Shown here piece after piece: positions 42,917 to 51,812 of a stretch of 64,000 bases of DNA. Where the stretch lies: contig NZ_KZ119600.1 of the NCBI RefSeq assembly GCF_002153425.1, forward strand, positions 1,347,103-1,411,102, read 5' to 3'. The stretch's first letter is position 1, and each line of letters starts with the position of its first letter. A model generated the notes under the pieces. That model was not told the origin of the DNA. It saw only the letters and a list, made by a program, of their open reading frames with translations, and did not search any database. A program made the position numbers and the translations under genes. Source of the DNA: Litchfieldia alkalitelluris (GTDB lineage Bacteria; Bacillota; Bacilli; Bacillales; Salisediminibacteriaceae).

Positions 42917-44527
42917 ATGACAACAGAAGTGAGAAATATTACAGTAAATCAACTTGGTTACTTGAAAGAGGCTAATAAGGTAGCGATTTTCACCGAGGTT
43001 GGTGGGAAATTTGAGGTAATCAATAATGAAAACGGTATCATCGTTTTTGAAGGGGAAACAGGAGAGCCGATCAATGATGAATTAAGTGGCAAGACGGTGT
43101 ATTATGGTGATTTTTCTGTAGTGACAGAAGAAGGTACATATTATATCAGACAATCTCATTCGACTTCAGCTTCATTTAAGATCGCAGCTCAACCGTATGA
43201 TGAGTTACATACTAGTCTATTAAAAGGACTATATTTTTTACGATGCGGAATGGATTTAGAAGAAAAATATGCTGGCCCGTGGAAACATGGGAAGTGTCAT
43301 CTCAAGGAAGCAATTGTGTATGGGGAAGAAGACCATCGCATCGAAACAAGCGGTGGTTGGCATGATGCTGGTGATTACGGAAAGTACATCGTTCCTGGAG
43401 CAAAAACATTGGCAGATCTATTCCTTGCCTATGAGTTGTATCCTGACGCATTTAAAACGGTGATCCCTCTTCCGGAGACTGATCATCAAGTTCCTGATGT
43501 CCTTCACGAGTGCAGATATGAACTAGAGTGGATGCTGAAAATGCAGGACGAAAGGACCGGTGGAGTATTCCATAAATTGACTACTCTCGAGTTTCCAGAA
43601 TTAGATGTCATGCCTGAAGATGATCTGGCAGATTTATATTTATCACCTATTTCAGCAACGGCCACGGCAACTTTTTGTGCCGTGATGGCGATGGCAAGTC
43701 GAATCTATGAAAAGCTAGACGGTCAGTTTTCTGAAGTGTGTTTAAAGGCTGCCGTTTACGCATGGGAATGGCTTCAGAAGAATCCAGATATACCTGGTTT
43801 TAAGAATCCACCTTCCATAAAAACCGGAGAATATGGAGATGCAACAGATACGGACGAACGCTATTGGGCAGCTGCTGAATTATACCGAACAACTGGAGAG
43901 AAAGTGTACCATGATGCGTTTCAATCTTTTGCACGTATGGAGTTTCCCAAGTATTCGTTTGGCTGGGTAGACAATGGGGGTTACGGAACGGTCTCGTATT
44001 TGTTGAATCGAGAGCATGATGTAGACGATGCCCTCTATAATGATTTAAATAGTGGATTTTTGAAAGAGGCAGAAAGACTTGCGTCCCAGAGCAAGAGGGA
44101 TGGTTACAAGATCTCTTTAGATGAAAGTGGATACATATGGGGGAGTAACATGGTCCTGATGAATAATGCCATGATATTAGTGCTTGCAACCCACTTTTCT
44201 GAAAAAGAAGATTGGTCCTCTATCGCATTGGATCATGTCCATTATTTGCTTGGGAGGAACGTGATGGATATATGCTATGTCACTGGTTTTGGCGATCGTC
44301 CAGTACGTAATCCTCATCACCGTCCGTCAGTAGGAGATAACGTGGAAGAACCTGTTCCAGGATATGTTTCTGGAGGCCCAAATAAACATGTGCAAGATGA
44401 GGCGGTACAGCATCTAAAGGGTCAGCCTCCAGCACAATGCTTCCGTGATCATATCGATAGTTATTCAACAAATGAGATAACGATCTATTGGAATTCACCG
44501 GCGATCTTTGTCCTGTCCGGGACGTAG
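42917..44527 (+). CDS. Glycoside hydrolase family 9, cytoplasmic
   Basis: From the ATG at 42917 (GAGGGG seven bases upstream) the protein has 536 residues. Residues 1-95 form the Ig-like CelD-N domain (ITVNQLGYLKEANKVAIF); the rest is the alpha6/alpha6 barrel of family 9. Catalytic regions are GGWHDAGDYGKYIVPGA (about 148-164), FGDRPVRNPHHRPS (about 457-470) and DSYSTNEITIYWNSP (about 515-529, with the acid Glu). There is no signal peptide, so it should act inside the cell on imported oligosaccharides such as cellodextrins or chitosan fragments. It stands alone with a terminator behind it. Confidence 0.92.
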   Translation: MTTEVRNITVNQLGYLKEANKVAIFTEVGGKFEVINNENGIIVFEGETGEPINDELSGKTVYYGDFSVVTEEGTYYIRQSHSTSASFKIAAQPYDELHTSLLKGLYFLRCGMDLEEKYAGPWKHGKCHLKEAIVYGEEDHRIETSGGWHDAGDYGKYIVPGAKTLADLFLAYELYPDAFKTVIPLPETDHQVPDVLHECRYELEWMLKMQDERTGGVFHKLTTLEFPELDVMPEDDLADLYLSPISATATATFCAVMAMASRIYEKLDGQFSEVCLKAAVYAWEWLQKNPDIPGFKNPPSIKTGEYGDATDTDERYWAAAELYRTTGEKVYHDAFQSFARMEFPKYSFGWVDNGGYGTVSYLLNREHDVDDALYNDLNSGFLKEAERLASQSKRDGYKISLDESGYIWGSNMVLMNNAMILVLATHFSEKEDWSSIALDHVHYLLGRNVMDICYVTGFGDRPVRNPHHRPSVGDNVEEPVPGYVSGGPNKHVQDEAVQHLKGQPPAQCFRDHIDSYSTNEITIYWNSPAIFVLSGT

Positions 44528-44559
44528 GGACAGGTACACTGTCCCCAAAAAAGAGTCGT

Positions 44560-44606
44560 AATCCCCCAATGTGGTAACTTTACTACATTGGGGGAATCTT
44601 TTTTTG
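44560..44606 (+). terminator. Intrinsic terminator of the GH9 gene
   Basis: AATCCCCCAATGTGGTAA pairs with TTACTACATTGGGGGAAT (short central loop), followed by CTTTTTTT. Before it, 44527-44553 holds GGGACAGGTACACTGTCCC, a variant of the short dispersed palindrome. Confidence 0.9.
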
Positions 44607-44695
44607 TGAGGGTGTATGTACACTCTCAATAGTGTTTCTATATATAATTTGTTAAGAAATGTTCTTCAGTGGTGTGAAAGGGGGAGTGTATAAGC

Positions 44696-44806
44696 ATGAA
44701 AGGTATAACATTTGAAATTCCAAATGGTTATGGAAAATAACTATTAGACATTTTCCTTTTTTGTGGTGATGAGCATGCTATATCTTTCTACTTTAAATGT
44801 AGTTAA
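44696..44806 (+). pseudogene. DUF2691-like remnant with an in-frame stop
   Basis: An ATG with AGGGGGAG nine bases upstream reads MKGITFEIPNGYGK, a stop at 44738, and then in the same frame LLDIFLFCGDEHAISFYFKC and a second stop. The start resembles the N-terminus of DUF2691 proteins as I recall them (GISFEIPN.YG..L). A complete member would be over 100 residues, so most is missing. It runs directly into repeat array C. The family call is tentative. Confidence 0.45.
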
Positions 44807-44819
44807 TTTTCCCTTTGCA

Positions 44820-45325
44820 AAAGTAGTAAGATGCCTTCGGTAAAAAAAACGAATTTAATTTCCCTTTGCGGAGGGTGAGAGATGGTTACGGTAAAATAAA
44901 CCGAATTTAATTTCCCTTTGCGGAGGGTGAGAGATGGTTACGGTAAAATAAACTGAGTTTAATTTCCCTTTGCAGAGGGTGAGAAATGGTTACGGTAAAA
45001 TAAACTGAATTTATTTTCCCTTTGCGGAGGGTGAGAGATGGTTACGGTAAAATAAATCGAGTTTAATTTCCCTTTGCAGAGGGTGAGAGATGGTTTCGGT
45101 AAAATAAATCGAATTTAATTTCCCTTTGCGAAGTGTTGGAGGTGCGTTCGGTAAAATAAATCGAGTTTAATTTCCCTTTGCGGAGGGTGAGAGACGGTTA
45201 CGGTAAAATAAACTGAATTTATTTTCCCTTTTCAAAGGACGAGAGGTGTGTTCGGTAAAATAAACCGGATTTATTTTCCCTTTACTTAGAGAACGAGAAG
45301 ATTTCAGTCAAATAAACCAAAACAA
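44820..45325. repeat. Tandem array C: about ten 52-bp units
   Basis: Unit: CGGTAAAATAAACCGAATTT, then AATTTCCCTTTGCGGAGGGT and GAGAGATGGTTA. CGG recurs at 44838, 44889, 44941, 44993, 45045, 45097, 45149, 45201, 45253 with a decayed copy at 45305: one step of 51, then 52 each time. The AAATAAA...TTTATTT half matches array B column by column. Confidence 0.93.
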
Positions 45326-45463
45326 CTCCCTGGCACCATTGTAGAAACACGCGCTGTATAGAGGATAGGCACTTTTATCGTAATACTTATGAAACTTTAG
45401 ATCGGCATGAATCGTAAAACAAATGAAAGAGTACATTACATTTTTACTAGAAGGGACGGTTAT
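45326..45463. other. Intergenic stretch behind array C
   Basis: About 140 bases of A-T rich sequence. I see no gene, repeat or clear promoter in it. Confidence 0.4.
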
Positions 45464-45690
45464 ATGCCTATTCAAGCAATAATTGTCATTTTAATTGGGG
45501 TAGCTTTTATTTTTTTGGCTACTTAATTTTTACCGGGAAAGCACCAACTTTACTAGATTATTTCTTAAAACAAGGTGTTACATATAATGATAATATATCT
45601 TTAAAGTCTTTTGGTACGATCATAGTCATCATAGGTATTATTGTGATCCTACTACCATTTATACTCGGTATTGGAAATATGAACCTATAA
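45464..45690 (+). pseudogene. Small membrane protein gene with a frameshift in a T run
   Basis: An ATG with AAGGGA upstream reads MPIQAIIVILIGVAFIFLAT and stops. One extra T in the run of seven near 45508 would give instead ...AFIFFGYLIFTGKAPTLLDY and, later, SFGTIIVIIGIIVILLPFIL, a protein of about 75 residues with two membrane segments. The shifted frame reads well to its stop. It is either broken, switched by slippage, or affected by a sequencing error. The following 45764-45787 holds GGCGAAGA/TCTTCGCC, a hairpin. Confidence 0.6.
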
Positions 45691-45907
45691 ACAAGAGTGA
45701 AGCTGATGGGAAAGGGCGTTCATGGACTGTTTTTGATGAACATGCAAATGTGACATTGAAAGGGGCGAAGAGCATATTCTTCGCCTAATTCGTTATTACT
45801 CTTACTCCAACCAAAAATTCTACTTTAAAATTCTTCTTGCCTGTTCCGTTACGTAACAGACTACAATACAATTATGCGAATGTTAAAGGATGTGGAGGGG
45901 AGCTTTA

Positions 45908-46672
45908 TTGGGCGAAACAATTGGTGTGTTTGCAAAAAGAATGAATGTGACTGTTCGTACGTTGCGCTACTATGAAGAAATTGGTTTATTAATGCCTGTA
46001 GAGACGAATGAGCAAGGTCACAAACTTTATGGATCTAAGGAAGAAAGTGTTTTACAACGAATACAAGCTTGGAAATTTCTCGGCGTTCCACTAGAAGATA
46101 TTAAGAGACTACTAGATGAATCGGCAAATGATTTATCTACGACACTTTCATTGCAGAAAAAACTATTGTTGGAGCAAAAACAGCTCATTGAAGGGATGAT
46201 TGATGCCGTTGAAGATGCAGAAGTCATTTTGAAGTTGAGTGAAGGCAAGGCAAAAGAGTACATGGAGGTCCTTTACATGGTGCTTAACACGTACCGATTA
46301 GAAAAGGAACAGAGAAAATTCCTCCTACACCATTTTTCAGAAGAGTGGGTTAATCAGCTGTACCAGCCTGAAGGGATAGATCGTAATGAATTGATAAAGC
46401 TTAATACGAGTTATTTATTTCAGTTACTAGAATTTATGAAAAATAAAGTGGATCCAACGAGCCAGCAGGTACAAAATGTCATTGAAGAGATGTTACAGAA
46501 GGTTAATAGTTTGATTGATCCTGTAGTAGTAGGAGAGATTGCGAAACAAATTGAACTCTTTGAAGCGAATGAACACTTATTTTACACAGTCATGCCAGAA
46601 CCGTTTAAATTATTTACAGAAAAAGCTGTAGAATATTATTATGCAAATTCAGAGGACGAGAGGGGCGGTTGA
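45908..46672 (+). CDS. MerR-family regulator of the ABC module
   Basis: The TTG at 45908 follows GGAGGGGAG and gives 254 residues. The MerR helix-turn-helix (TIGVFAKRMNVTVRTLRYYE, EIGLLMPVE, KLYGSKEESVLQRIQAWKFL) occupies 1-75. The long C-terminal part is helical and may form an effector pocket of the TipA type. Its stop is two bases before the ATPase start, so it heads a three-gene operon and probably controls it in response to a compound the transporter handles. Confidence 0.88.
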   Translation: MGETIGVFAKRMNVTVRTLRYYEEIGLLMPVETNEQGHKLYGSKEESVLQRIQAWKFLGVPLEDIKRLLDESANDLSTTLSLQKKLLLEQKQLIEGMIDAVEDAEVILKLSEGKAKEYMEVLYMVLNTYRLEKEQRKFLLHHFSEEWVNQLYQPEGIDRNELIKLNTSYLFQLLEFMKNKVDPTSQQVQNVIEEMLQKVNSLIDPVVVGEIAKQIELFEANEHLFYTVMPEPFKLFTEKAVEYYYANSEDERGG

Positions 46673-46673
46673 T

Positions 46674-47606
46674 TTGGAAAAAATACTAGCTGTTAATAGT
46701 ATAGGAAAGTTTTTTAAAGACAAGAAGGTGCTAGATCAAATATCCTTTGATGTTCACAAAGGGGAAATCATGGCGATTCTAGGCCCAAACGGTGCTGGGA
46801 AATCGACAACCATACGTAATATTATGGGGATTATGTATCCTGATGAGGGGAGTATTTCCTTTCATGGCAGGAAGGAAGTGCCACGAAATAAAATAGGCTA
46901 TCTCCCAGAGGAGCGGGGGTTATATAAGAATGTTAAAGTAATGGATATTCTGCTTTACTTGGCGGATCTAAAGGACTATCCCCTTAAAAAAGCAAAGGAG
47001 CGTGCCCTTGATTATTTGGAGAAGTTCGACTTGAAAGGAAAAGAAAATGTGTCGGTGGAAGAGTTGTCCAAGGGGATGGGGCAGAAAGTTCAATTCATTG
47101 CCTCTATCCTCCACGAGCCAGAGATGCTTATTCTAGACGAGCCCTTTTCTGGTCTTGATCCAGTGAGTCAGGAGTTGTTTAAGGAGGAGATTAGAAATTT
47201 AGCGAACCAAGGGACAGCCATTCTCCTATCCTCGCACCAAATGAACCTCGTGGAAGAAATGGCTGACAGACTATTTATGATTCATAAGGGGAAAAAAGTC
47301 ATTTATGGAACGATGGACGAGGTGAAAGAGCAGTACGCGAATTTTAAATGCACAATAAAGGGTGTAAATGATCGTTCCTTACTAGATGACCTCCCTAACG
47401 TCCAACGGGTGGAGCAGAATGAGGGAGGAACCACTTCTGTTCTCTATTTGGACAATGAAGTTCATCCTTCTGCTTGGTTGAAGAATCTACCAGAAGGTGT
47501 AAACATTCAAGAACTAATTTTTGATAGGATCACCTTGCATGAGATCTTTATCCAAATTGCAACAGGAAAAAATTTAGCTGTGGAAGCAGGTGATCTAGAT
47601 GCGTAA
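46674..47606 (+). CDS. ABC transporter ATP-binding protein (YhaQ/NatA-like)
   Basis: The TTG at 46674 has GAGAGGGG upstream and gives 310 residues. Walker A is GPNGAGKST (about 40-48), the signature LSKGMGQKVQFIAS (about 126-139), Walker B LILDEPFSGLDP (about 146-157), and the switch His SSHQMN. A C-terminal extension (about 215-310) is typical of this branch. It pairs with the YhaP/NatB-like permease, with eight bases of overlap. Relatives export sodium or drugs. Confidence 0.9.
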   Translation: MEKILAVNSIGKFFKDKKVLDQISFDVHKGEIMAILGPNGAGKSTTIRNIMGIMYPDEGSISFHGRKEVPRNKIGYLPEERGLYKNVKVMDILLYLADLKDYPLKKAKERALDYLEKFDLKGKENVSVEELSKGMGQKVQFIASILHEPEMLILDEPFSGLDPVSQELFKEEIRNLANQGTAILLSSHQMNLVEEMADRLFMIHKGKKVIYGTMDEVKEQYANFKCTIKGVNDRSLLDDLPNVQRVEQNEGGTTSVLYLDNEVHPSAWLKNLPEGVNIQELIFDRITLHEIFIQIATGKNLAVEAGDLDA

Positions 47607-48855
47607 TACATGGAAGGTAGCTAGGTGGGAAATCAAGCGGAACATGAAAAACAAAACATTTTTGATTGGTATGTTATCAACACCAGTTATTTTTATAGGG
47701 TTCATGTTGCTAGGAAGTTTATTCGGCGGATCTGACTCGGAAAATATTGATCCGACACAGGTTTTCGTTAACGATGAAGTTGGGGTTATTGCAGATATCG
47801 AACGTATAGTGGAAGAATCGGCTCTCGACTGGGATATCTATTCGACTGATTTGTCGAGGGAGGAGATGGAGGCAGAACTGGACGATCGGGAAAACACAGC
47901 TTTTCTATTGTTAGATCATCTAGCGGTACAAGAAGGGACTGTTTCTGTTTATTTGAGTGAGGGTGTGGGCCCATTTTTTCAAAGTGAGCTTCGCGTCATT
48001 TCCCCAGTCATTCAAGCGTTGCAACTTGAAGAGCTTGGATTGTCTGAAGATGAAATGGCCGTTGTAGCCCGTGGTATAACGTTTGTTGATGTCACACCAA
48101 GGGGTTCAGATATTGGTGAAGGTGCCGCAGGTGATGGGGAAGGCGCAGGTGCTGGGGAGTCCGATTTCATGGAACGATTAGTACCTGGTGCATTTGCTGG
48201 CTTCATCATGGTGTCCATTGTTTTTACTGGAATGGCGATTTTTCAGAGTGCTTCACAAGAAAAGAAAGATAAGCTGGCGGAGATCATCTTGTCTTCATTA
48301 ACCCCTTCGGAATTGATGCAAGGAAAAATTATTGGATATTTCGCACTTGGGATTATTCAGTCGCTTGTTTCCATTGTGTTCATTGTACCGTTTTTAATAT
48401 GGCGTTACGACTTTCCGATTTTAGAATATTTATTCGTGCCTGAATTGGCGGTACTTCTTTTAATAGCTGTCTTAGGATTTTTGTTATTCGCAGCTATTTT
48501 CGTTGGCATCGGTGCCACGATGGAGGACATCACTACAGCAGGGAACTTCCAAGGGATTGTCATGATGTTACCATTTTCACCAGCGATTTTCATTGGACCA
48601 GTTCTTAGTGATCCAAATGGTCTCATGGCGCAAATTGGGACGTATATTCCTTTCACAAGCCCAGGCGTGATGATCCTCAGGTTAACCATGCTAGAAGAAT
48701 GGCCTTGGATCGAAGTGATTATCGGCACGGCTATATTAGCTGTGAGTGTCTGGTTATTTATGAAACTTGCAGGAAAGATCTTTCACGTCGGTATACTCAT
48801 GTACGGCAAAAATGCAACGCCAGGTGAAATCTGGAAATGGCTTCGCGGGTCGTGA
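47599..48855 (+). CDS. ABC-2 type permease (YhaP/NatB-like)
   Basis: This 418-residue membrane protein has an N-terminal segment (about 20-40), a long external domain (about 50-190) with a Gly/Ala/Glu-rich linker GEGAAGDGEGAGAGES, and five more membrane segments (about 200-395). EKKDKLAEIILSSLTPSELM near 226-245 is characteristic of YhaP/NatB permeases. It overlaps the ATPase by eight bases and completes the MerR-ATPase-permease operon. The exported substrate may be Na+ or a drug. Confidence 0.9.
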   Translation: MRNTWKVARWEIKRNMKNKTFLIGMLSTPVIFIGFMLLGSLFGGSDSENIDPTQVFVNDEVGVIADIERIVEESALDWDIYSTDLSREEMEAELDDRENTAFLLLDHLAVQEGTVSVYLSEGVGPFFQSELRVISPVIQALQLEELGLSEDEMAVVARGITFVDVTPRGSDIGEGAAGDGEGAGAGESDFMERLVPGAFAGFIMVSIVFTGMAIFQSASQEKKDKLAEIILSSLTPSELMQGKIIGYFALGIIQSLVSIVFIVPFLIWRYDFPILEYLFVPELAVLLLIAVLGFLLFAAIFVGIGATMEDITTAGNFQGIVMMLPFSPAIFIGPVLSDPNGLMAQIGTYIPFTSPGVMILRLTMLEEWPWIEVIIGTAILAVSVWLFMKLAGKIFHVGILMYGKNATPGEIWKWLRGS

Positions 48856-48869
48856 TCATCATGGGAGAG

Positions 48870-48900
48870 AAGGACAGGTATTTATGCCTGTCCTTTTTGT
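48870..48900 (+). terminator. Intrinsic terminator of the MerR-ABC operon
   Basis: AAGGACAGG and CCTGTCCTT pair around TATTTATG, followed by TTTTG. Confidence 0.85.
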
Positions 48901-48947
48901 GTTGTTGCAACATTACGAGGTAATTTCCCCAATTTTCCCAAAAGGTA

Positions 48948-48997
48948 TTGACAAAAACAACTACACCTATTATGGTTATATACATAACTATATAACC
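48948..48997 (+). promoter_or_regulatory. Promoter and palindromic operator of the GntR-ABC operon
   Basis: TTGACA near 48949, a 17-base spacer, then TATGGT at about 48972. Over and behind the -10 lies GGTTATAT-N8-ATATAACC (48974-48997), a perfect palindrome fit for the GntR/YtrA-type repressor encoded just downstream. Confidence 0.75.
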
Positions 48998-49050
48998 ACT
49001 CAACGCGGTAGCAGTTAGGTGGATTACACTATAGAATAGTGGGCGATAAG

Positions 49051-49428
49051 ATGAGCAAACCATTTGATCAAGACAAACCGATATATATCCAGATTCGAGA
49101 AAGAATTGAGGATCAAATTATTAACAATCAACTACAGGAAGGGGATCAGGCACCTTCTACTAATCAGTTGGTTAATTTTTATAAGATTAATCATGTTACG
49201 GTTTCGAAGGGGATAAACCAGTTAGTTGATGAAGGGATTCTGTACAAGAAACGAGGGATTGGTATGTTTGTAGCTGAAGGTGCAAGAGCTAAACTGATTC
49301 AACAGCGGAAAGAAGCGTTCATGGAAGACTATGTCGTTAAACTTGTCCGTGAGGCGGATAAGCTTGAGATTACGGAGGGTGAAATTATCCAGTTCATCAA
49401 AAAGGTAAAAGGGAGTGACGCGGAGTGA
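49051..49428 (+). CDS. GntR-family regulator (YtrA subfamily)
   Basis: From the ATG at 49051 the protein has 125 residues; a GTG at 49039 is an alternative. The winged helix is typical of GntR: PIYIQIRERIEDQIINNQLQ, EGDQAPSTNQLVNFYKINHV, TVSKGINQLVDEGILYKKRG. The short helical tail marks the YtrA group, which repress ABC transporters in Bacillus. Its stop overlaps the GTG of the ATPase by four bases, and the palindrome upstream is a likely autoregulatory site. Confidence 0.9.
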   Translation: MSKPFDQDKPIYIQIRERIEDQIINNQLQEGDQAPSTNQLVNFYKINHVTVSKGINQLVDEGILYKKRGIGMFVAEGARAKLIQQRKEAFMEDYVVKLVREADKLEITEGEIIQFIKKVKGSDAE

Positions 49429-50291
49429 AGATTGCTGTGAACCAACTCAGCTTAAAATATGGGAATGAATTAGCATTAAGTGAGGTGAGTTTTGATATAG
49501 ATAGTCCGAAGATTTATGGACTTTTAGGAAAAAATGGGGCTGGGAAAACATCATTCCTCTCTATTTTAGCTTCCTATCGTGAACCGACATCTGGGTCCGT
49601 TACTGTTAATGGAGAAACACCTTTTGAAAATGCCACGGTGATGCAGCAGGTGGCCTTTTTATACAATAAAGATTACAAAGAGGAAACAGACAATGTTCTC
49701 GGGATATTGCAAGATACTGAGCGATACCGTCCTCATTTTGATAGGGAATACGCCGAATACCTCGTCAATAGGTTTAACCTTGATGTAAAAAAACCAGTTA
49801 AACAGTTTTCGAAAGGAATGCAATCAGCACTTAATGTCATTATTGGATTAGCAAGTAGAGCACCAATTACTATTTTCGATGAAGTATACCTAGGTATGGA
49901 TGTGCCATCACGTGATATTTTTTATAAAGAATTATTAGAGGATCAGGAGAAGCATCCAAGGGTTATTATTCTCTCAACACATCTCGTTTCTGAAATGGAG
50001 TACTTGTTTGATGAGGTCATCATTTTAGATAAGGGGAAAGTTATTATTCATGAGGAATTTGATTCCTTGATTAATAAAGGTGTGAAAATTATTGGAAACG
50101 GAGAAGCAGTCGATCGTTTTGTACAATCAAAGAATCAAATTCATGTGGAGCAATTAGGTCAGACAAAGGCTGTGATGATTTATGGTGAACTTAGTGACCA
50201 TGATCGAATGGTGGCGAGGGAGCAGGGGCTGGAATTAGAACCCATCTCACTCCATGAGCTATTTTTACACGTAACGAAGGAAGGTGCTTAA
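49425..50291 (+). CDS. ABC transporter ATP-binding protein (YtrB-like)
   Basis: The GTG overlaps the regulator stop. The 288-residue ATPase has Walker A GKNGAGKTS (about 35-43), the signature FSKGMQSALNVI (about 126-137) and Walker B ITIFDEVYLGMD (about 147-158), followed by STHLVSE (switch His). The Walker B continues DEV, not DEP. It pairs with the permease two bases downstream. In B. subtilis, relatives respond to cell-wall antibiotics, but the substrate here is unknown. Confidence 0.9.
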   Translation: MKIAVNQLSLKYGNELALSEVSFDIDSPKIYGLLGKNGAGKTSFLSILASYREPTSGSVTVNGETPFENATVMQQVAFLYNKDYKEETDNVLGILQDTERYRPHFDREYAEYLVNRFNLDVKKPVKQFSKGMQSALNVIIGLASRAPITIFDEVYLGMDVPSRDIFYKELLEDQEKHPRVIILSTHLVSEMEYLFDEVIILDKGKVIIHEEFDSLINKGVKIIGNGEAVDRFVQSKNQIHVEQLGQTKAVMIYGELSDHDRMVAREQGLELEPISLHELFLHVTKEGA

Positions 50292-50292
50292 T

Positions 50293-51093
50293 ATGAAACA
50301 ACCTCGGATTTTTCAAAAAGTAGCATTAGATATGTTCTGGGCTCAGTTTCAATGGGCACTTGGTTTTTTAGGGATCATGTTGGGGATACACATCTTCAGA
50401 ATCGTTACATCATTCATGAGGGGAACCGATGTTGATACTTATTTCAATATGGTTTTTGTTGCTGCAAATATTTTCATCTTTATCTTAGGGATCATATGTA
50501 TGAACTTCCTTAAGCATTATGTTGGAAATGGTGTCACTAGGAAGGACTACTTTAAAGGTGGGCTAATCGCATCACTTGGTTTATCGATTGTCCTTCCAAT
50601 CATCACTTTACTTGTATCTGCAGTAAGTCAGTTAGTGATTGGTCAGATTGATAGAGTGACGATTAATGAGCCTAATATTAATTCCGTTGTACTAGATATT
50701 GAGTTAGATGGAAATATTATTGGCAATATCATTAGTAGTGTCGTCCAATCTTTCGTTGTTCCTCCGTATGTTGATCCGAATGGTGCTTTGATACTAGCTT
50801 TAGGCATCGTCAGTCTTAATGTTTTTATTTATTATTTAATAGGTTGGATGATTCATGCAGGTTTTTATCGATTAGGTACATTAGGTGGATTAGGCTTCGT
50901 TCTTGTTGGAGTAGTGACTTTAATTTTAAAAGACACGCTTTTACGAATCATACTAGACTTACCAATAGCTGAAATGGTTCAGTTTCTAGATTTTGTCCCA
51001 CAAAGTGTTGCGGGGATTACCGTGTTTTTACTAATGATGATGTTGATTGGCATCATTCGTACCTTAACAAAGAGGGCTATGATAAAAATCTAA
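50293..51093 (+). CDS. ABC transporter permease
   Basis: From the ATG at 50293 (GGAAGGTG upstream) the protein has 266 residues and six predicted membrane segments (about 20-38, 52-72, 92-115, 165-186, 195-215 and 235-255). No common motif beyond hydrophobic segments is visible, as usual for YtrC-like permeases. It is the last gene of the GntR-ATPase-permease operon. Confidence 0.85.
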   Translation: MKQPRIFQKVALDMFWAQFQWALGFLGIMLGIHIFRIVTSFMRGTDVDTYFNMVFVAANIFIFILGIICMNFLKHYVGNGVTRKDYFKGGLIASLGLSIVLPIITLLVSAVSQLVIGQIDRVTINEPNINSVVLDIELDGNIIGNIISSVVQSFVVPPYVDPNGALILALGIVSLNVFIYYLIGWMIHAGFYRLGTLGGLGFVLVGVVTLILKDTLLRIILDLPIAEMVQFLDFVPQSVAGITVFLLMMMLIGIIRTLTKRAMIKI

Positions 51094-51146
51094 ATTGCAT
51101 TTAAAGTGCGTATGAACCCAATTAAGACATTTTTCAATGTATAAAG

Positions 51147-51185
51147 AAGCAGAGGACCTTTGTTACTTGGTTCTTTGCTTTTTTA
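51147..51185 (+). terminator. Intrinsic terminator of the GntR-ABC operon
   Basis: AAGCAGAGGACC pairs (with two G-U pairs) with GGTTCTTTGCTT, followed by TTTTTATTT. Confidence 0.8.
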
Positions 51186-51296
51186 TTTCATAAATAAAAT
51201 TAAACATGTTTTGAGTTTATTGACTAATTTTAGAATAAAGGAGAAAGCTATAGATACCCCTAACACAGCTTCAAAACCACATAAAAGGATGATACC

Positions 51297-51812
51297 ATGC
51301 ATCTTATCACTACAATCATTGTCATTATTGCTGTTATATTAAAAGGTGATTGGAAAAACTGGGAAAAGTTTCATACTACAATGCTTTACATTGCATTATG
51401 CAATTTAGCTTATAACTTTTTGACGGCTAACTACTTTTTGTGGCGCTTAGATGCTGATTTTTTATCTAATCATTCTCTAACGGAGATGTTGTATACATTT
51501 ATCGTATTCCCAGCAACAGTGTTAATGTTTTTAACGCATTATCCAAAGAGTATAAAAAAGCAAGTCCTTCACAATGGAATGTGGATCACGATTTATATTT
51601 TATGGGAAGCTTTTTTCCTGTTAACAGGTAGGATTCAATATCAGTACGGCTGGAACATTTGGTGGTCATTATTTATATTATGCTTAATGTTTCCATTTAT
51701 AAGGCTTCATCATACGAAACCATTGTTAACATATGTTTTATCATTTATATTTACAGTTTTATTTATTTTATTTTTTGATGTTCCTGTACATATTCCAGTT
51801 GAATTGCGGTAA
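51297..51812 (+). CDS. CBO0543-like membrane protein
   Basis: The 171-residue protein has five membrane segments (about 2-15, 28-48, 62-81, 96-113 and 120-160). WKNWEKFHTTMLYIALCNLA near 19-38 and WNIWWSLFILCLMFPFIRLH near 120-139 are typical of the CBO0543 group found in Clostridia and Bacilli. AAAAGGATG precedes the ATG. Function is unknown. A second, longer protein of similar layout is encoded at 53440. Confidence 0.7.
   Translation: MHLITTIIVIIAVILKGDWKNWEKFHTTMLYIALCNLAYNFLTANYFLWRLDADFLSNHSLTEMLYTFIVFPATVLMFLTHYPKSIKKQVLHNGMWITIYILWEAFFLLTGRIQYQYGWNIWWSLFILCLMFPFIRLHHTKPLLTYVLSFIFTVLFILFFDVPVHIPVELR

Noticed and set aside
51160-51342. 60-residue frame overlapping the CBO0543-like start
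   Set aside because: It begins inside the terminator of the ABC operon, and the next gene has a better ribosome site.
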